Below, piece by piece: positions 1 to 7,919 of a stretch of 33,544 nucleotides of DNA. Made by a program: the position numbers and the translations under genes. The stretch's first letter is position 1. Each line of letters begins with the position of its first letter. The stretch covers positions 1 to 33,544 of the forward strand of contig REEE01000212.1 in assembly GCA_007695245.1 (NCBI GenBank). The letters are read 5' to 3'. Below the pieces are notes generated by a model that made no database searches, had not been told where the DNA came from, and saw only the letters and a program-made list of their open reading frames with translations. Source of the DNA: Candidatus Competibacteraceae bacterium. Its GTDB lineage: Bacteria > Pseudomonadota > Gammaproteobacteria > Competibacterales > Competibacteraceae.

Positions 1-2
1 AG

Positions 3-296
3 ATCGAAGTCCTGGAGCCGAGCGCCTGGACCGAAGGCCGCAAGGTGCGGGTGTATTACCTGGGCAAGGAATTCCGGGAAGCTCAGATCGAGGAGCAGGC
101 CCGGGAGGCGGCGGAACGGCAGGCGCAACAGGAACGGCAGGCCCGGGAGGCGGCGGAACGGCAGGCGCAACAGGAACGGCAGGTCCGGGAGGCGGCGGAA
201 CGGCAGGCGCAACAGGAACGGCAGGCCCGGGAAACCGCGGAACGGCAGGTCGAACAACTCCTCGCCCGACTCAAGCAGGCTGGTATCGAACCGTAG
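3..296 (+). CDS. Uma2-family (DUF820) protein, C-terminal end only
   Basis: The reading frame is open from the left edge and stops at TAG 294-296, so the gene begins outside the window. The visible 97 residues start with a short piece (IEVLEPSAWTEGRKVRVYYL) followed by a long Arg/Glu/Gln/Ala coiled coil and the end LLARLKQAGIEP. Uma2-type putative endonucleases (PD-(D/E)XK-like fold) commonly carry such a charged helical tail ending in a similar Leu/Ala-rich segment with GI(D/E)P, and that is the basis of the call. The catalytic core is not visible, so activity cannot be judged. The coiled coil is built from a 14-residue repeat. A GTG at 45 could be mistaken for a start, but the frame upstream is open and similar in character. 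The gene is convergent with the fbpC-like gene, with 24 bases between stops. Family assignment is moderate because only the tail is seen. Confidence 0.55.
   Translation: MEVLEPSAWTEGRKVRVYYLGKEFREAQIEEQAREAAERQAQQERQAREAAERQAQQERQVREAAERQAQQERQARETAERQVEQLLARLKQAGIEP
96..249 (+). repeat. In-frame 42-bp tandem repeat coding for a coiled coil
   Basis: Units of 42 bases begin at 96, 138 and 180, with a partial, diverged fourth unit from 222. Each encodes the 14-residue unit QAREAAERQAQQER. Units 1 and 2 are identical in protein; unit 3 has Q-V-R for Q-A-R; unit 4 changes to QARETAERQVEQLL. The period is a multiple of three, so copy-number change would keep the frame. There are no spacers, so this is not a CRISPR array. 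Confidence 0.9.
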
Positions 297-320
297 TCAC
301 CCTGCCGCTACCGCACCCTC

Positions 321-1400
321 TCAGACAGGGACTTTGTGGCCTCGACCGTCGTCATCCCCCCGCCGAAACACCACCAGATGATCGATATCCAGGCGAATGC
401 CGATGCACTGTCCCGGCGCGTGGTTGTGATGGCTGGGCGTCAGACAGAGCAGCCGCGCGCCGCTGGACAACTTGAGCGTGTAAAGAAATTCCGCGCCCCG
501 AAAGACCCGCTCCACGATCTCCGCCCGTAACGGGCTGGCATCGTCGTGAACCACATCATCCGGTCGGACCAACACCTCCACCAGCGCCCCCGGCGCACAA
601 CCGGCCGGTGGTTCCCCGTGAATCCGGCCCAACTCCGTGTCCACCGATCCGCCCTCCCCGACCCGCCCGACTAACAACACCCCCTGACCGATGAAATTGG
701 CGACGAAGCGATCCACCGGCCGATGGTAGAGGTTATAGGCGCTGTCCCACTGCAACAGCCGGCCTTCATCAAGCACCCCGATTTCATCGGCGAAGGCGAA
801 CGCCTCGAACTGATCGTGGCTGACCAGCAGTCCGCCCGTGCCTTCCTGCAACAGGATCGCCCGCACCTCCCGCGCCAGACCCTCGCGCAGGGTGACATCC
901 AGACTGGAGAACGGCTCGTCCAGCAGCAACAACCGCGGACGCGGCGCCAGCGCCCGGGCCAGCGCGACCCGCTGCTGCTGACCGCCGGAAATCTGATGCG
1001 GATAGCGTTTAGCCAGATCCTCCAGCCCGATCAACCGCAGCAGATCCCGCACCCGTGCCCGCCGTTCCTCGGCCGTCCAGTTCCGCAGGCCGAAGGCGAT
1101 GTTATCGGTGACGGTCAAATGCGGAAACAGCGCCAGATCCTGAAACATCATGCCGATCCGCCGCCGTTCCGGTGGCAAGCTCCAATCGGGCCGGCTCAGC
1201 TCGACGCCTTCGAGACGAATCGACCCGCGCCGCACCGGCTCGAAGCCGGCGATGGCCCGCAACAGGGTCGTCTTACCGCAACCGCTGGGACCGAGCAGAC
1301 AGCCGATCCCGGCGCAACTCATGCGCAGCGACAAGTCCTCCACCACCCGGCGGGGCGGATAGGCAAGGTCGATATCGAGCAGATCAAGGAACGGGGTCAT
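321..1400 (-). CDS. fbpC: Iron(III) ABC transporter ATP-binding protein (FbpC-like)
   Basis: This is the cytoplasmic ATPase that drives periplasmic ferric iron uptake with the adjacent permease and binding protein. In its 359 residues the Walker A is GPSGCGKT (37-44), the Q-loop glutamine lies in MMFQDLALFP (about 87), the signature is ISGGQQQR (about 137-144, Ile replacing the usual Leu), the Walker B is LLLLDEP (157-163) and the switch histidine lies in SHDQFEAFAFAD (about 195). The C-terminal part (about 240-340) resembles the regulatory TOBE region of FbpC/PotA-type ATPases. The length of about 350 is usual. The ATG at 1400 lies inside the end of the permease gene (17-base overlap), indicating translational coupling and a common transcript. 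Substrate iron is inferred from the operon partners; a related metal or organic cation cannot be fully excluded. Confidence 0.88.
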   Translation of the reverse strand: MTPFLDLLDIDLAYPPRRVVEDLSLRMSCAGIGCLLGPSGCGKTTLLRAIAGFEPVRRGSIRLEGVELSRPDWSLPPERRRIGMMFQDLALFPHLTVTDNIAFGLRNWTAEERRARVRDLLRLIGLEDLAKRYPHQISGGQQQRVALARALAPRPRLLLLDEPFSSLDVTLREGLAREVRAILLQEGTGGLLVSHDQFEAFAFADEIGVLDEGRLLQWDSAYNLYHRPVDRFVANFIGQGVLLVGRVGEGGSVDTELGRIHGEPPAGCAPGALVEVLVRPDDVVHDDASPLRAEIVERVFRGAEFLYTLKLSSGARLLCLTPSHHNHAPGQCIGIRLDIDHLVVFRRGDDDGRGHKVPV

Positions 1401-3123
1401 AGCCAGGTCTCGCGCGACCGATGGCGCGACTCAGCAGAATCACCGGGCCGACGCCGGCCAGCACGATGGCCAGCGCGAAGCTGGCCGAATCCGCCAACCG
1501 CTCGTCGGCGGCCAACTCATAGGCCCGCACCGCCAAGGTATTAAAGTTGAATGGGCGCAGGATCAGGGTCGCAGGTAACTCCTTGAGTACATCCACAAAT
1601 ACCAGCAGGAGGGCCGTCAACAGGCTGCCGCGCAATATCGGAATATGCACCCGCCACAGCACCGCTCGCGGCGTCACGCCCAACGAGCGAGCGGCGTCAT
1701 CCATGCTCGGCCGGATCCGGGTCAGGCCGGCATCCACGCTGTGCAGCGCCACCGCCAGGAAGCGCGCGCAGTAGGCGAAGATCACCGCGATCAGCGTCCC
1801 ACTCAACAGTAGGCCGGTCGAGATCCCCAGCCATTCCCGAGCCCAACCATCCACGGTCCGATCGATGGCGGCGAACGGCAGCATCACCCCGATCGCGATC
1901 ACCGTACCGGGCACCGCATAGCCCATGCCGGCCCCGCGCACCGCCAGTCGCACCAGCGGATGCGGGCGCAAGCGCTGGCCGTAGCCCAGCAACAGCGCCA
2001 GCAACAGCGCCAGCAGCGCCGCGCCCAGCGCCAGCAACAAGCTGTTGGTCACCAGTTGCAGGAAGCGCTCGTCCACCACCCGCGGAGCGGTGCGCGCCGC
2101 CCAAGTCGCCAACACCCCCGCCGGGAGCAGAAAACCGAACAGCAGCGGGATCAGGCAGGCCGCGACCGCCAGTCCGCCCGCATAGCCTCGCAACACGAGA
2201 CGCGGCGGGCGATAGTGGCGCCCGCCGGCGTGGTGAAACCGCGCCTGCCGCCGCGACACCCGTTCCAGCACCAGCAGCACGAAGACGAACATGAGTAACA
2301 GCGTAGCCAGTTGCGCGGCGGCGGTGCTGTCGCCCATGCCGAACCAGACCCGAAAAATTCCGGTGGTAAAGGTATTGACCCCAAAGTATTGCACCGTCCC
2401 GTAGTCGGCCAGCGCCTCCATTTGCACCAGCGATACCCCGGCGATCAACGACGGCCGCGCCAAGGGTAACCCGACGGTGAAGAATCGCCGCCACGGACCG
2501 GCGCCCAAACTGCGGCTGACTTCGGTCACGGTCGCCGACTGGTCGAGAAACGCCGTGCGCGCCAGCAGATACACATAAGGGTACAACACCAGCGCCAGCA
2601 TCACGATGGCGCCGGGCAGTGAGCGGACTTGGGGAAACCAGTAGTCGTGGCGGGTCCAGTCGAACGTCTCGCGCAACAGGGTTTGCACGGGTCCGGCGAA
2701 ATCCAGCAGTCCGGTGTAGGTATAGGCGATGATGTAGGCGGGCATCGCCATCGGCAACAGCAGCGCCCACTCGAAGATGCGCCGGCCGGGAAAATCGTGG
2801 ATGCTGGTCAACCAGGCGGCCGGCACACCGATCAGCAGCGCGCCCGCGCCGACCCCGAGCATGAGCAACAAGGTATTGATCACGTAATCGGTCAGCACGG
2901 TCGCGGCCAGATGCCGCCAGACCTCGCCGGCCGGTTGCAGGGCGACGGCGACCACGCTGAACACCGGCAGCATGACTAAAAAAGCCGCCCCGACCACCAG
3001 AAGAGTCCAGAGGTCGAGGCGTGGCCACCACCGTTGCCCTGACCGGACCAGCCCAGTCTTCGCCACGGCATCGGGCGCCGAATCCGGAGAGACCCATGCC
3101 CCCCGGCCGAGGTCAACCTTCAC
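1384..3123 (-). CDS. fbpB: Iron(III) ABC transporter permease, duplicated (FbpB-like)
   Basis: This inner-membrane channel of the ferric iron importer is a 579-residue fusion of two binding-protein-dependent permease units, as in FbpB/SfuB. Hydrophobic helices occur in two sets. Each set has an EAA-type loop that docks on the ATPase: VSRSLGAGPWRRFFTVGLP in the first half and DAARSLGVTPRAVLWRVHIP in the second. The start is GTG at 3123; the nearest Shine-Dalgarno-like AAGGA (3137-3141 on the complement) is 13 bases away, so initiation may be weak. No better in-frame start was seen. It lies 87 bases downstream of the binding-protein gene and overlaps the ATPase gene, so all three are probably one transcript. 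Confidence 0.9.
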   Translation of the reverse strand: MKVDLGRGAWVSPDSAPDAVAKTGLVRSGQRWWPRLDLWTLLVVGAAFLVMLPVFSVVAVALQPAGEVWRHLAATVLTDYVINTLLLMLGVGAGALLIGVPAAWLTSIHDFPGRRIFEWALLLPMAMPAYIIAYTYTGLLDFAGPVQTLLRETFDWTRHDYWFPQVRSLPGAIVMLALVLYPYVYLLARTAFLDQSATVTEVSRSLGAGPWRRFFTVGLPLARPSLIAGVSLVQMEALADYGTVQYFGVNTFTTGIFRVWFGMGDSTAAAQLATLLLMFVFVLLVLERVSRRQARFHHAGGRHYRPPRLVLRGYAGGLAVAACLIPLLFGFLLPAGVLATWAARTAPRVVDERFLQLVTNSLLLALGAALLALLLALLLGYGQRLRPHPLVRLAVRGAGMGYAVPGTVIAIGVMLPFAAIDRTVDGWAREWLGISTGLLLSGTLIAVIFAYCARFLAVALHSVDAGLTRIRPSMDDAARSLGVTPRAVLWRVHIPILRGSLLTALLLVFVDVLKELPATLILRPFNFNTLAVRAYELAADERLADSASFALAIVLAGVGPVILLSRAIGRARPGYDPVP

Positions 3124-3210
3124 AATCGAATTTGAATCCTTATTGAATAACCGTCATGACCGCTGCCCATCACCGGCCAGCGCAAGAAGGCGGGGATCGA
3201 TCGAGCCCGC

Positions 3211-4245
3211 TCACCGCCAGCCCGCCCGGTCCATCAACCGGATCGCGGCGGCGTTCAGTTCGCCCAGCTTGGCCACGTTCAGAGTGTCGGCGTTGAATTC
3301 GCCCCAAGCCGCGAGCGTCGCGCTGGGCGGAATCTCCGGATTGACCGGGTATTCATTATTGGCGTCGGCATACCAGCGCTGCGCCGCGTCGCTGGCCAGA
3401 AATTCCAGCAATTTCACCGCCTGGTCGCGATTGCGGGCATGAGCGGTGACGCCAGCCCCGCTGACGTTGACATGCACTCCGGTGGTTTCCACGTTGGGCC
3501 AGAATACCGCAACCTTGGCGGCGGCCTCGCGCTCGGACGCGTCGTCGGAGTCCATCATGCCGCCCAAGTAATAGGTGTTGGCCAGGGTCAGGTCGCATTC
3601 GCCGGCGGCCACGGCCTTGATCTGGTCGCGATCACCGCCGCGGGGCGGACGGGCGAAGTTGGCGACCAAACCCTTGGCCCAGGCTTCGGCTTCGGCTTCA
3701 CCGTGATGGCTGATCATGCCCGCCACCAGCGACTGATTGTAAACGCTGTTGGAGGAACGCATGCAGAGTCGATCCTTCCACTGCGCGGCGACCAGATCTT
3801 CATAGGTGGATAATTTCTCGGGGTCGACCCGGTCCACGGCGTAGAGGATCGGCCGGGCGCGAACCGACAGGCCGAACCAGTAACCCTCTGGATCGCGGTA
3901 GACGGCGGGAACCCGCGCGGTCAGAACCTCGGATTGCACGGCCTGCAATACGCCCGACTCACGGGCGTTGGCCAGGCGGCCGGCATCGACGGTCAGCAAC
4001 AAGTCAGCCGGCGTGTTGATGCCTTCGCTCTGCAAGCGTTGCAACAACTCTTCGTCCCTGCCGGTTACCAGGTTGACGGTGATGCCGGTCTGCCGGGAAA
4101 AATCATCCAACAGGGGCTTGATCAGGTCTTCCTTGCGCGCCGAGTAGATGTTGACCTCCTCGTTCGCCAGCACCGGCGGCATGGCCAAAGCCGCTAGCAG
4201 ACAGAACGTGGACAGCAGGGTCAGGTGTTTCGACAAACCAGGCAT
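3211..4245 (-). CDS. fbpA: Iron(III) ABC transporter periplasmic binding protein (FbpA-like)
   Basis: This is the periplasmic ferric-iron-binding protein that delivers iron to the permease. The N-terminus has a signal peptide: a Lys/His-containing start, a Leu/Ala-rich core and probable cleavage after PPVLA. The mature chain begins NEEVNIYSAR, typical of FbpA/FutA. The paired tyrosines in LANTYYLGGM match the Tyr-Tyr iron-ligand motif of this family. I chose ATG 4245 because GGAG lies 7 bases upstream. An in-frame TTG at 4263 would give six more residues but has no ribosome-binding site. The protein is 344 residues, normal for the family. It is first gene of the operon, with a promoter and Fur-like sequence about 90-125 bases upstream. 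Confidence 0.9.
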   Translation of the reverse strand: MPGLSKHLTLLSTFCLLAALAMPPVLANEEVNIYSARKEDLIKPLLDDFSRQTGITVNLVTGRDEELLQRLQSEGINTPADLLLTVDAGRLANARESGVLQAVQSEVLTARVPAVYRDPEGYWFGLSVRARPILYAVDRVDPEKLSTYEDLVAAQWKDRLCMRSSNSVYNQSLVAGMISHHGEAEAEAWAKGLVANFARPPRGGDRDQIKAVAAGECDLTLANTYYLGGMMDSDDASEREAAAKVAVFWPNVETTGVHVNVSGAGVTAHARNRDQAVKLLEFLASDAAQRWYADANNEYPVNPEIPPSATLAAWGEFNADTLNVAKLGELNAAAIRLMDRAGWR

Positions 4246-4341
4246 AACACGACTCCAGGACAACTCATGGATGGGGTACGGATCGCTGGCTTCATGAAAA
4301 TCGCCGTAGCCGCGAGCCGCTTATCTTAGGAATACTTACCA

Positions 4342-4360
4342 AATAATAATAATTCCTGTT
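4342..4360. promoter_or_regulatory. Candidate Fur box over the fbp promoter
   Basis: The 19 bases contain repeated AATAAT and agree with the classical GATAATGATAATCATTATC Fur consensus at 12 of 19 positions by hand alignment. The left half matches well and the right half poorly. The site covers the -10 hexamer, where Fur-Fe(II) would block RNA polymerase, and sits before an iron-uptake operon. It may be only an AT-rich -10 region, so confidence is limited. Confidence 0.4.
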
Positions 4361-4371
4361 TGTATTGTAAA
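4343..4371 (-). promoter_or_regulatory. Sigma70-like promoter for the fbp operon
   Basis: Read on the minus strand, TTTACA (4366-4371) is followed by a 17-base spacer and TATTAT (4343-4348). Both hexamers are close to consensus and the spacing is optimal. Transcription would begin near 4336, leaving a 5' untranslated region of about 90 bases before the ATG at 4245. The region is markedly AT-rich against its GC-rich surroundings. Confidence 0.6.
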
Positions 4372-4558
4372 GTCCCATCAAGAGATTGTGGGGTGGTGGC
4401 TCCACGGATCAACGCAGCGATGGAAGGTGCCGGCGTTGCGGGGGAGGGCAGGATGAAGCCGGTCGCGAAGACCTCGGGCATCGCCTGAAACTCCGGGGAT
4501 TCCGGGTACAGATGGGGAACGGTTTTGGTCGGCGGGACCACGAAGGCGAATTCACCAC

Positions 4559-5404
4559 TCAAGCCAGGTTGCAGGGATTCGTGCATGGGATAGCGCCCTC
4601 TCGTTGAATGAATGCAATAGGATTTTGCGACTCCCAAGAGTCGGCCGCCTCGGGCAACCCAAAATGCTCTGGATAGCGCACGGCCATCAGGTACAGACCT
4701 TCGGCGGGAGCGGTCACGCCGGCTTGGGTCCGATCGCCCCCTTTCAGAACGTCTCGCGCCCACCCCACCGGTTGCTCGCCGGCACCGATCGCCAGCAACA
4801 CTCCGGCGATATTGCGCACCATGTGATGCAAAAACGCATTGGCTTCCACCTCCAGAATCACGCTATCGCTCTGTCGGCGCACCGTCAGCTCGAGGAGGCG
4901 GCGAATCGGTTGGCGGGCCTGGCATTCGGCGGCGCGGAACGCGCTGAAATCGTGCTCGCCGACCAGCGGTTGCCCGGCTTCCTGCATGCGCTCGGCGTCG
5001 AGCGGCGGACGCCACCAGGCGGCCCGTCGATGCCAAAGCGCGGAGCGATAGGAGTGATTGTAGATGAGATAACGATAGCGGCGGGTTAGCGCCGAAAACC
5101 GGGCATGGAAGTCATCCGAAACGGGCTGAGCCCAATTCAGGCTGAGATCGGGCGGCAGGTGGGCGTTGCCGCCCAACACCCAGGATCGCGCCGAGCGAAC
5201 CGCCGTCGTATCGAAATGGACCACTTGACCGACGCCGTGAACCCCGGCGTCGGTGCGACCCGCGCATATCACGTGGATCGATTGGTCGGCGACTCGGGCC
5301 AGCGCCCGTTCCAAACCGGTCTGTACGGTGCGCGTTTCGGGTCGCTGCGCCTGCCAGCCCCGGAATTCGGACCCGTCGTATTGCACGCCCAGCGCCACGC
5401 GCAT
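4559..5404 (-). CDS. truA: tRNA pseudouridine(38-40) synthase TruA
   Basis: TruA converts uridines 38-40 of the tRNA anticodon arm to pseudouridine. Diagnostic sequences are the start RVALGVQYDGSEFRGWQ, the catalytic-Asp motif AGRTDAGVHG (about 48-57), FHARFSALTRRYRY, and the C-terminal MVRNIAGVLLAIG. At 281 residues it is slightly longer than usual because about 28 residues follow the normal end near YPEHFGLP; that tail overlaps the start of the thioesterase remnant. The ATG at 5404 has no purine-rich Shine-Dalgarno on its own strand, because the upstream sequence is a pure pyrimidine tract, so translation may depend on an unstructured leader or coupling. The gene follows the L,D-transpeptidase gene on the same strand, 107 bases apart. 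Confidence 0.95.
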   Translation of the reverse strand: MRVALGVQYDGSEFRGWQAQRPETRTVQTGLERALARVADQSIHVICAGRTDAGVHGVGQVVHFDTTAVRSARSWVLGGNAHLPPDLSLNWAQPVSDDFHARFSALTRRYRYLIYNHSYRSALWHRRAAWWRPPLDAERMQEAGQPLVGEHDFSAFRAAECQARQPIRRLLELTVRRQSDSVILEVEANAFLHHMVRNIAGVLLAIGAGEQPVGWARDVLKGGDRTQAGVTAPAEGLYLMAVRYPEHFGLPEAADSWESQNPIAFIQREGAIPCTNPCNLA

Positions 5405-5409
5405 GATTT

Positions 5410-5458
5410 AGAGAAGGGAGGGGAAAGGAGAAAGGAGGGAGGGGGAAGGAGAAAGGGG
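5410..5458. repeat. 49-base uninterrupted homopurine/homopyrimidine tract
   Basis: Every base from 5410 to 5458 on the plus strand is A or G. Imperfect copies of GGAAAGGAGAAAGG and GGAAGGAGAAAGG lie in tandem. The tract sits in the 107-base gap before truA and ends five bases before its start codon. Such tracts can form triplex DNA or pause RNA polymerase. It could also simply be a slippage-expanded tract. Confidence 0.9.
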
Positions 5459-5511
5459 CAACGGACCACAGGCTGGATCAGCGGCTGTCCGATTGCCCTT
5501 GCCCCGTTCGC

Positions 5512-7461
5512 TCATCCACCGCGAGCGACGCGCTGGGCGCGAACGCCGCGATCCGGGTACAACGCCTTAACCATCAACTGGTCGCGACGGTAGATGTCGT
5601 CCCGGAAATGCACCAATCCCTCATCGTCGACCCAGGCCGTCCAATACAACAGATAAACCGGCACGGCCTCCGGCAGGTTGACAACCCGTTCCCGACCGCG
5701 GGTGGTGGCTCTCTTGAGCGCGTCCTGGCTCCACTGCGGATCGTGCCTGAGCAAGTATTCAGCCAACTCCAGCGGATTGGAAATGCGAATGCAACCGGAG
5801 CTGAAGGTGCGCTGATTGCGGTTGAACAGATCGCGGGAGGGCGTATCGTGCAGATAGACGTTATGGGAATTCGGGAACATGAACTTGACCCCGCCCAACG
5901 CGTTGCGGGGCCCCGGCTCTTGGCGCAGCTGATAGTTGAAATTTCTGGCGGTGACCGCGCTCCAGTCGACGGCACCCGGATCGACCCGCTGTCCGCCGCT
6001 GGTGAAAATCTGGATGTTCTGCCGCGCGAGCGCCTGGGGATTGCGCCGCAACTGCGGCAGTTTGTCCCTGACGGCGATGGACCGCGGGATGTGCCAGCGG
6101 GGGCTGAGCACCAGATAGGTCATGTCCGCGGTGAAAATTGGAGTCTGCCGTTCCAACTGGCCCACGACCACCTTGGATTCCATGACCCGCTGGCCGTTCT
6201 CGAACACATCCATCCTGAAGTCGGGAATATTGACCAGAATGTACCGGGCGCCAAACTCATCCGGCAGCCAGCGCCAGCGTTCCATATTTAATTCAACTTG
6301 ACGGATCCGTTCGGAGACCGGCACGTTCAAGGCCGCCCGGGTGAGGGGTCCCACCACGCTGGTTTCCTGCAAACCATGCCGTCTCTGGAAGCGAAGCACG
6401 GCTTCGGTGACCGTCTTATCAAAGACCGCCGATTCGTTCTGGTCGGCCTCACTCCGGCCTTCGACCAAATCACCGCCGGCCCGCAACCGGGCGCGGAGGG
6501 TTCGGACGCGCGGTCCCTGGTCGCCCTGCCGCAAATTCGGTCCGTCGCTGAGGATCGGCCAGCCGCCGGCCTGCTCGACCTTTCGGTAGCTTTCCAGCAC
6601 CTCGCGCAATCGACTGTAGTTGTCGTTGAGTGGCTTCAGCGCCCGCAGCGATTCGGACAACGTGCCGTGAGTCAATGCTTCCTGTAGCACTGCGGCCAGA
6701 TCGCGGGAGCGGGGCGGGATCGTCCAGTCGCGATCCACTTTCCGGGGGGACAACCGACCCGATAGCAGATGGGAACCATAAGTTAAAAAGGCGTCGGTGA
6801 ACAGCAGGTCGAAATCGGTCAACTGGCCAATCGTGGGCGTCGTTTCCCTCCGGCGGAGTTCGGCGAGCCGTTCCTTCAGGGCGGTGAAGCGATAGTCGGC
6901 GGTGCGCAGCCCTTCACGGTCGGCGTCGCGCAGGGATTCGAGCAAGGCGTCCGCCGCCGGTAACGGCGCGCCCTCGGCGCTCAGCCAAGCTGGCTGGTAA
7001 TCGCGTCGCGTATAGAAAGGAACCAGAAATTCCAAGGCGCTCAAGCGCTGGTTGTCGACGTCCAGGCGGGTCAGCGGCGGATCGGTCCGGACCCGTTGGC
7101 AGATCTGAACGGCAATCTCATCCCGCGGGTTCAGGGCAGCCGTGGGACAGAGCGGTAGCGAGGGTGGGACGTCGGCTGCATCCATCGAATGCGTCGCCTC
7201 AATCGCGCCCTCGGATGGCGTCGTCGAAGCGGTTTCGCCATCGGCTTCCAGGACTTGGCGGGCGTAAATCGCCCCTGCGGTCGGGTTGGCGGCATCATGA
7301 ATTTCGGATTCCTGACCGCCGGTCACTTCCGCGACCACGGGGAAGGTATTGAGCGCGCACGCTCCCAACAGCAGGCACAAACAAACAGGCAACAGAATTT
7401 TCTTGGACACGGCGATGACCAATCTAGCGCTTTTATTGAAGGATCCGAGGTATCGTATCAT
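5512..7461 (-). CDS. L,D-transpeptidase of YcbB/LdtD type, probable lipoprotein
   Basis: This enzyme would form 3-3 cross-links between meso-diaminopimelate residues of peptidoglycan in the periplasm. The 649 residues show an N-terminal signal with lipobox LLLGAC (Cys about 35), a scaffold region (about 110-300), a peptidoglycan-binding repeat (QGDQGPRVRTLRARLRAGG...FQRRHGL...GPLTRAALN) and a YkuD catalytic domain. The catalytic motif is HDTPSRDLF...SSGCIRIS, with nucleophile Cys near 557. Domain order and length agree with LdtD (YcbB). The start ATG at 7461 lacks a clear ribosome-binding site; a GTG at 7410 would shorten the signal region, so the N-terminus is uncertain. The lipobox is an unusual addition for this family and suggests anchoring. 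It probably shares a transcript with truA. Confidence 0.9.
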   Translation of the reverse strand: MIRYLGSFNKSARLVIAVSKKILLPVCLCLLLGACALNTFPVVAEVTGGQESEIHDAANPTAGAIYARQVLEADGETASTTPSEGAIEATHSMDAADVPPSLPLCPTAALNPRDEIAVQICQRVRTDPPLTRLDVDNQRLSALEFLVPFYTRRDYQPAWLSAEGAPLPAADALLESLRDADREGLRTADYRFTALKERLAELRRRETTPTIGQLTDFDLLFTDAFLTYGSHLLSGRLSPRKVDRDWTIPPRSRDLAAVLQEALTHGTLSESLRALKPLNDNYSRLREVLESYRKVEQAGGWPILSDGPNLRQGDQGPRVRTLRARLRAGGDLVEGRSEADQNESAVFDKTVTEAVLRFQRRHGLQETSVVGPLTRAALNVPVSERIRQVELNMERWRWLPDEFGARYILVNIPDFRMDVFENGQRVMESKVVVGQLERQTPIFTADMTYLVLSPRWHIPRSIAVRDKLPQLRRNPQALARQNIQIFTSGGQRVDPGAVDWSAVTARNFNYQLRQEPGPRNALGGVKFMFPNSHNVYLHDTPSRDLFNRNQRTFSSGCIRISNPLELAEYLLRHDPQWSQDALKRATTRGRERVVNLPEAVPVYLLYWTAWVDDEGLVHFRDDIYRRDQLMVKALYPDRGVRAQRVARGG

Positions 7462-7580
7462 CTTACCAACAGCGTATCAAATAAACCACGCCACCTGTCC
7501 GCAGAAGCAACAGATTCCGATTCGGTCTGTTCCGGCTCAAATCAATTTATTTAGAGGGTGGTTCCAGCGAATGATTCGCG

Positions 7581-7919
7581 CTACCAGCGCGAAACCTCCC
7601 GCAATTCCAGCAGAATGTCGTTGAGCGGGGCATCAATGCTGTCCACCAGACAGACCAGGTTGCCGACGCCGCACACGGATTGCGTGACGCCCCGCAGAAT
7701 CCAGCCGCGCGGCGGGGTCCAACCGCGCATGCCGGTGAACATCGCCAATTGATCGGCATTGCCCTGAGCCATGCGTCGATAGTCGTGCGCGAACCGGGCC
7801 AGATCGGTCATCTCGTCGCGGCTCATCAAGCCATAACCTTCCACCAGGTTACCGTCGTCGCGGAAATGGCAGACCACGTTGACGCCGTCCAAGGCCAGCA
7901 GCCGCTTGATCATGCTCAT
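7581..7919 (-). CDS. DUF2173-type small protein, third gene of a triplet
   Basis: This 112-residue protein has no signal peptide or membrane segment and so is probably cytoplasmic. It begins MSMIKRLLALDGV and contains TPPRGWILRG, then GNLVCLVDSIDAPLNDILLEL. The same pattern (LL..pGV near the start, P.RGW, N-V/L-CxxD near the end) occurs in the gene at 8368-8724, so they are paralogues. I assign the family from memory of DUF2173; its biochemical function is not known to me. Size and the start pattern of helix then strands recall roadblock/LC7 domains, which is inference. Its ATG overlaps the stop of the preceding gene in an ATGA, so it is translationally coupled to it. Confidence 0.7.
   Translation of the reverse strand: MSMIKRLLALDGVNVVCHFRDDGNLVEGYGLMSRDEMTDLARFAHDYRRMAQGNADQLAMFTGMRGWTPPRGWILRGVTQSVCGVGNLVCLVDSIDAPLNDILLELREVSRW

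Larger units (their letters stand above)
4326..4586 (-). pseudogene. 5' remnant of an FlK-type thioesterase gene
   Basis: The ATG at 4586 has GAGAGG 10 bases upstream and opens 28 bases inside the end of truA. The first 44 residues (from MHESLQPGL to PEVFATGF) strongly resemble hot-dog thioesterases related to fluoroacetyl-CoA thioesterase FlK, including the stretch HLYPESPEF. Numbering from this Met places Thr at 42, the position of an FlK catalytic residue. Similarity then ends abruptly. The expected continuation, with the active-site Glu (about 50) and His (about 76), is replaced by 42 unrelated residues ending TAA in the AT-rich fbp promoter region. Family members are about 135-140 residues; this frame is 86. 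It is therefore read as a gene cut by a rearrangement. I found no continuation in other frames nearby. Confidence 0.7.

Noticed and set aside
96-249. Possible CRISPR-like repeats
   Set aside because: The units are contiguous without spacers, in frame and code for a coiled coil.
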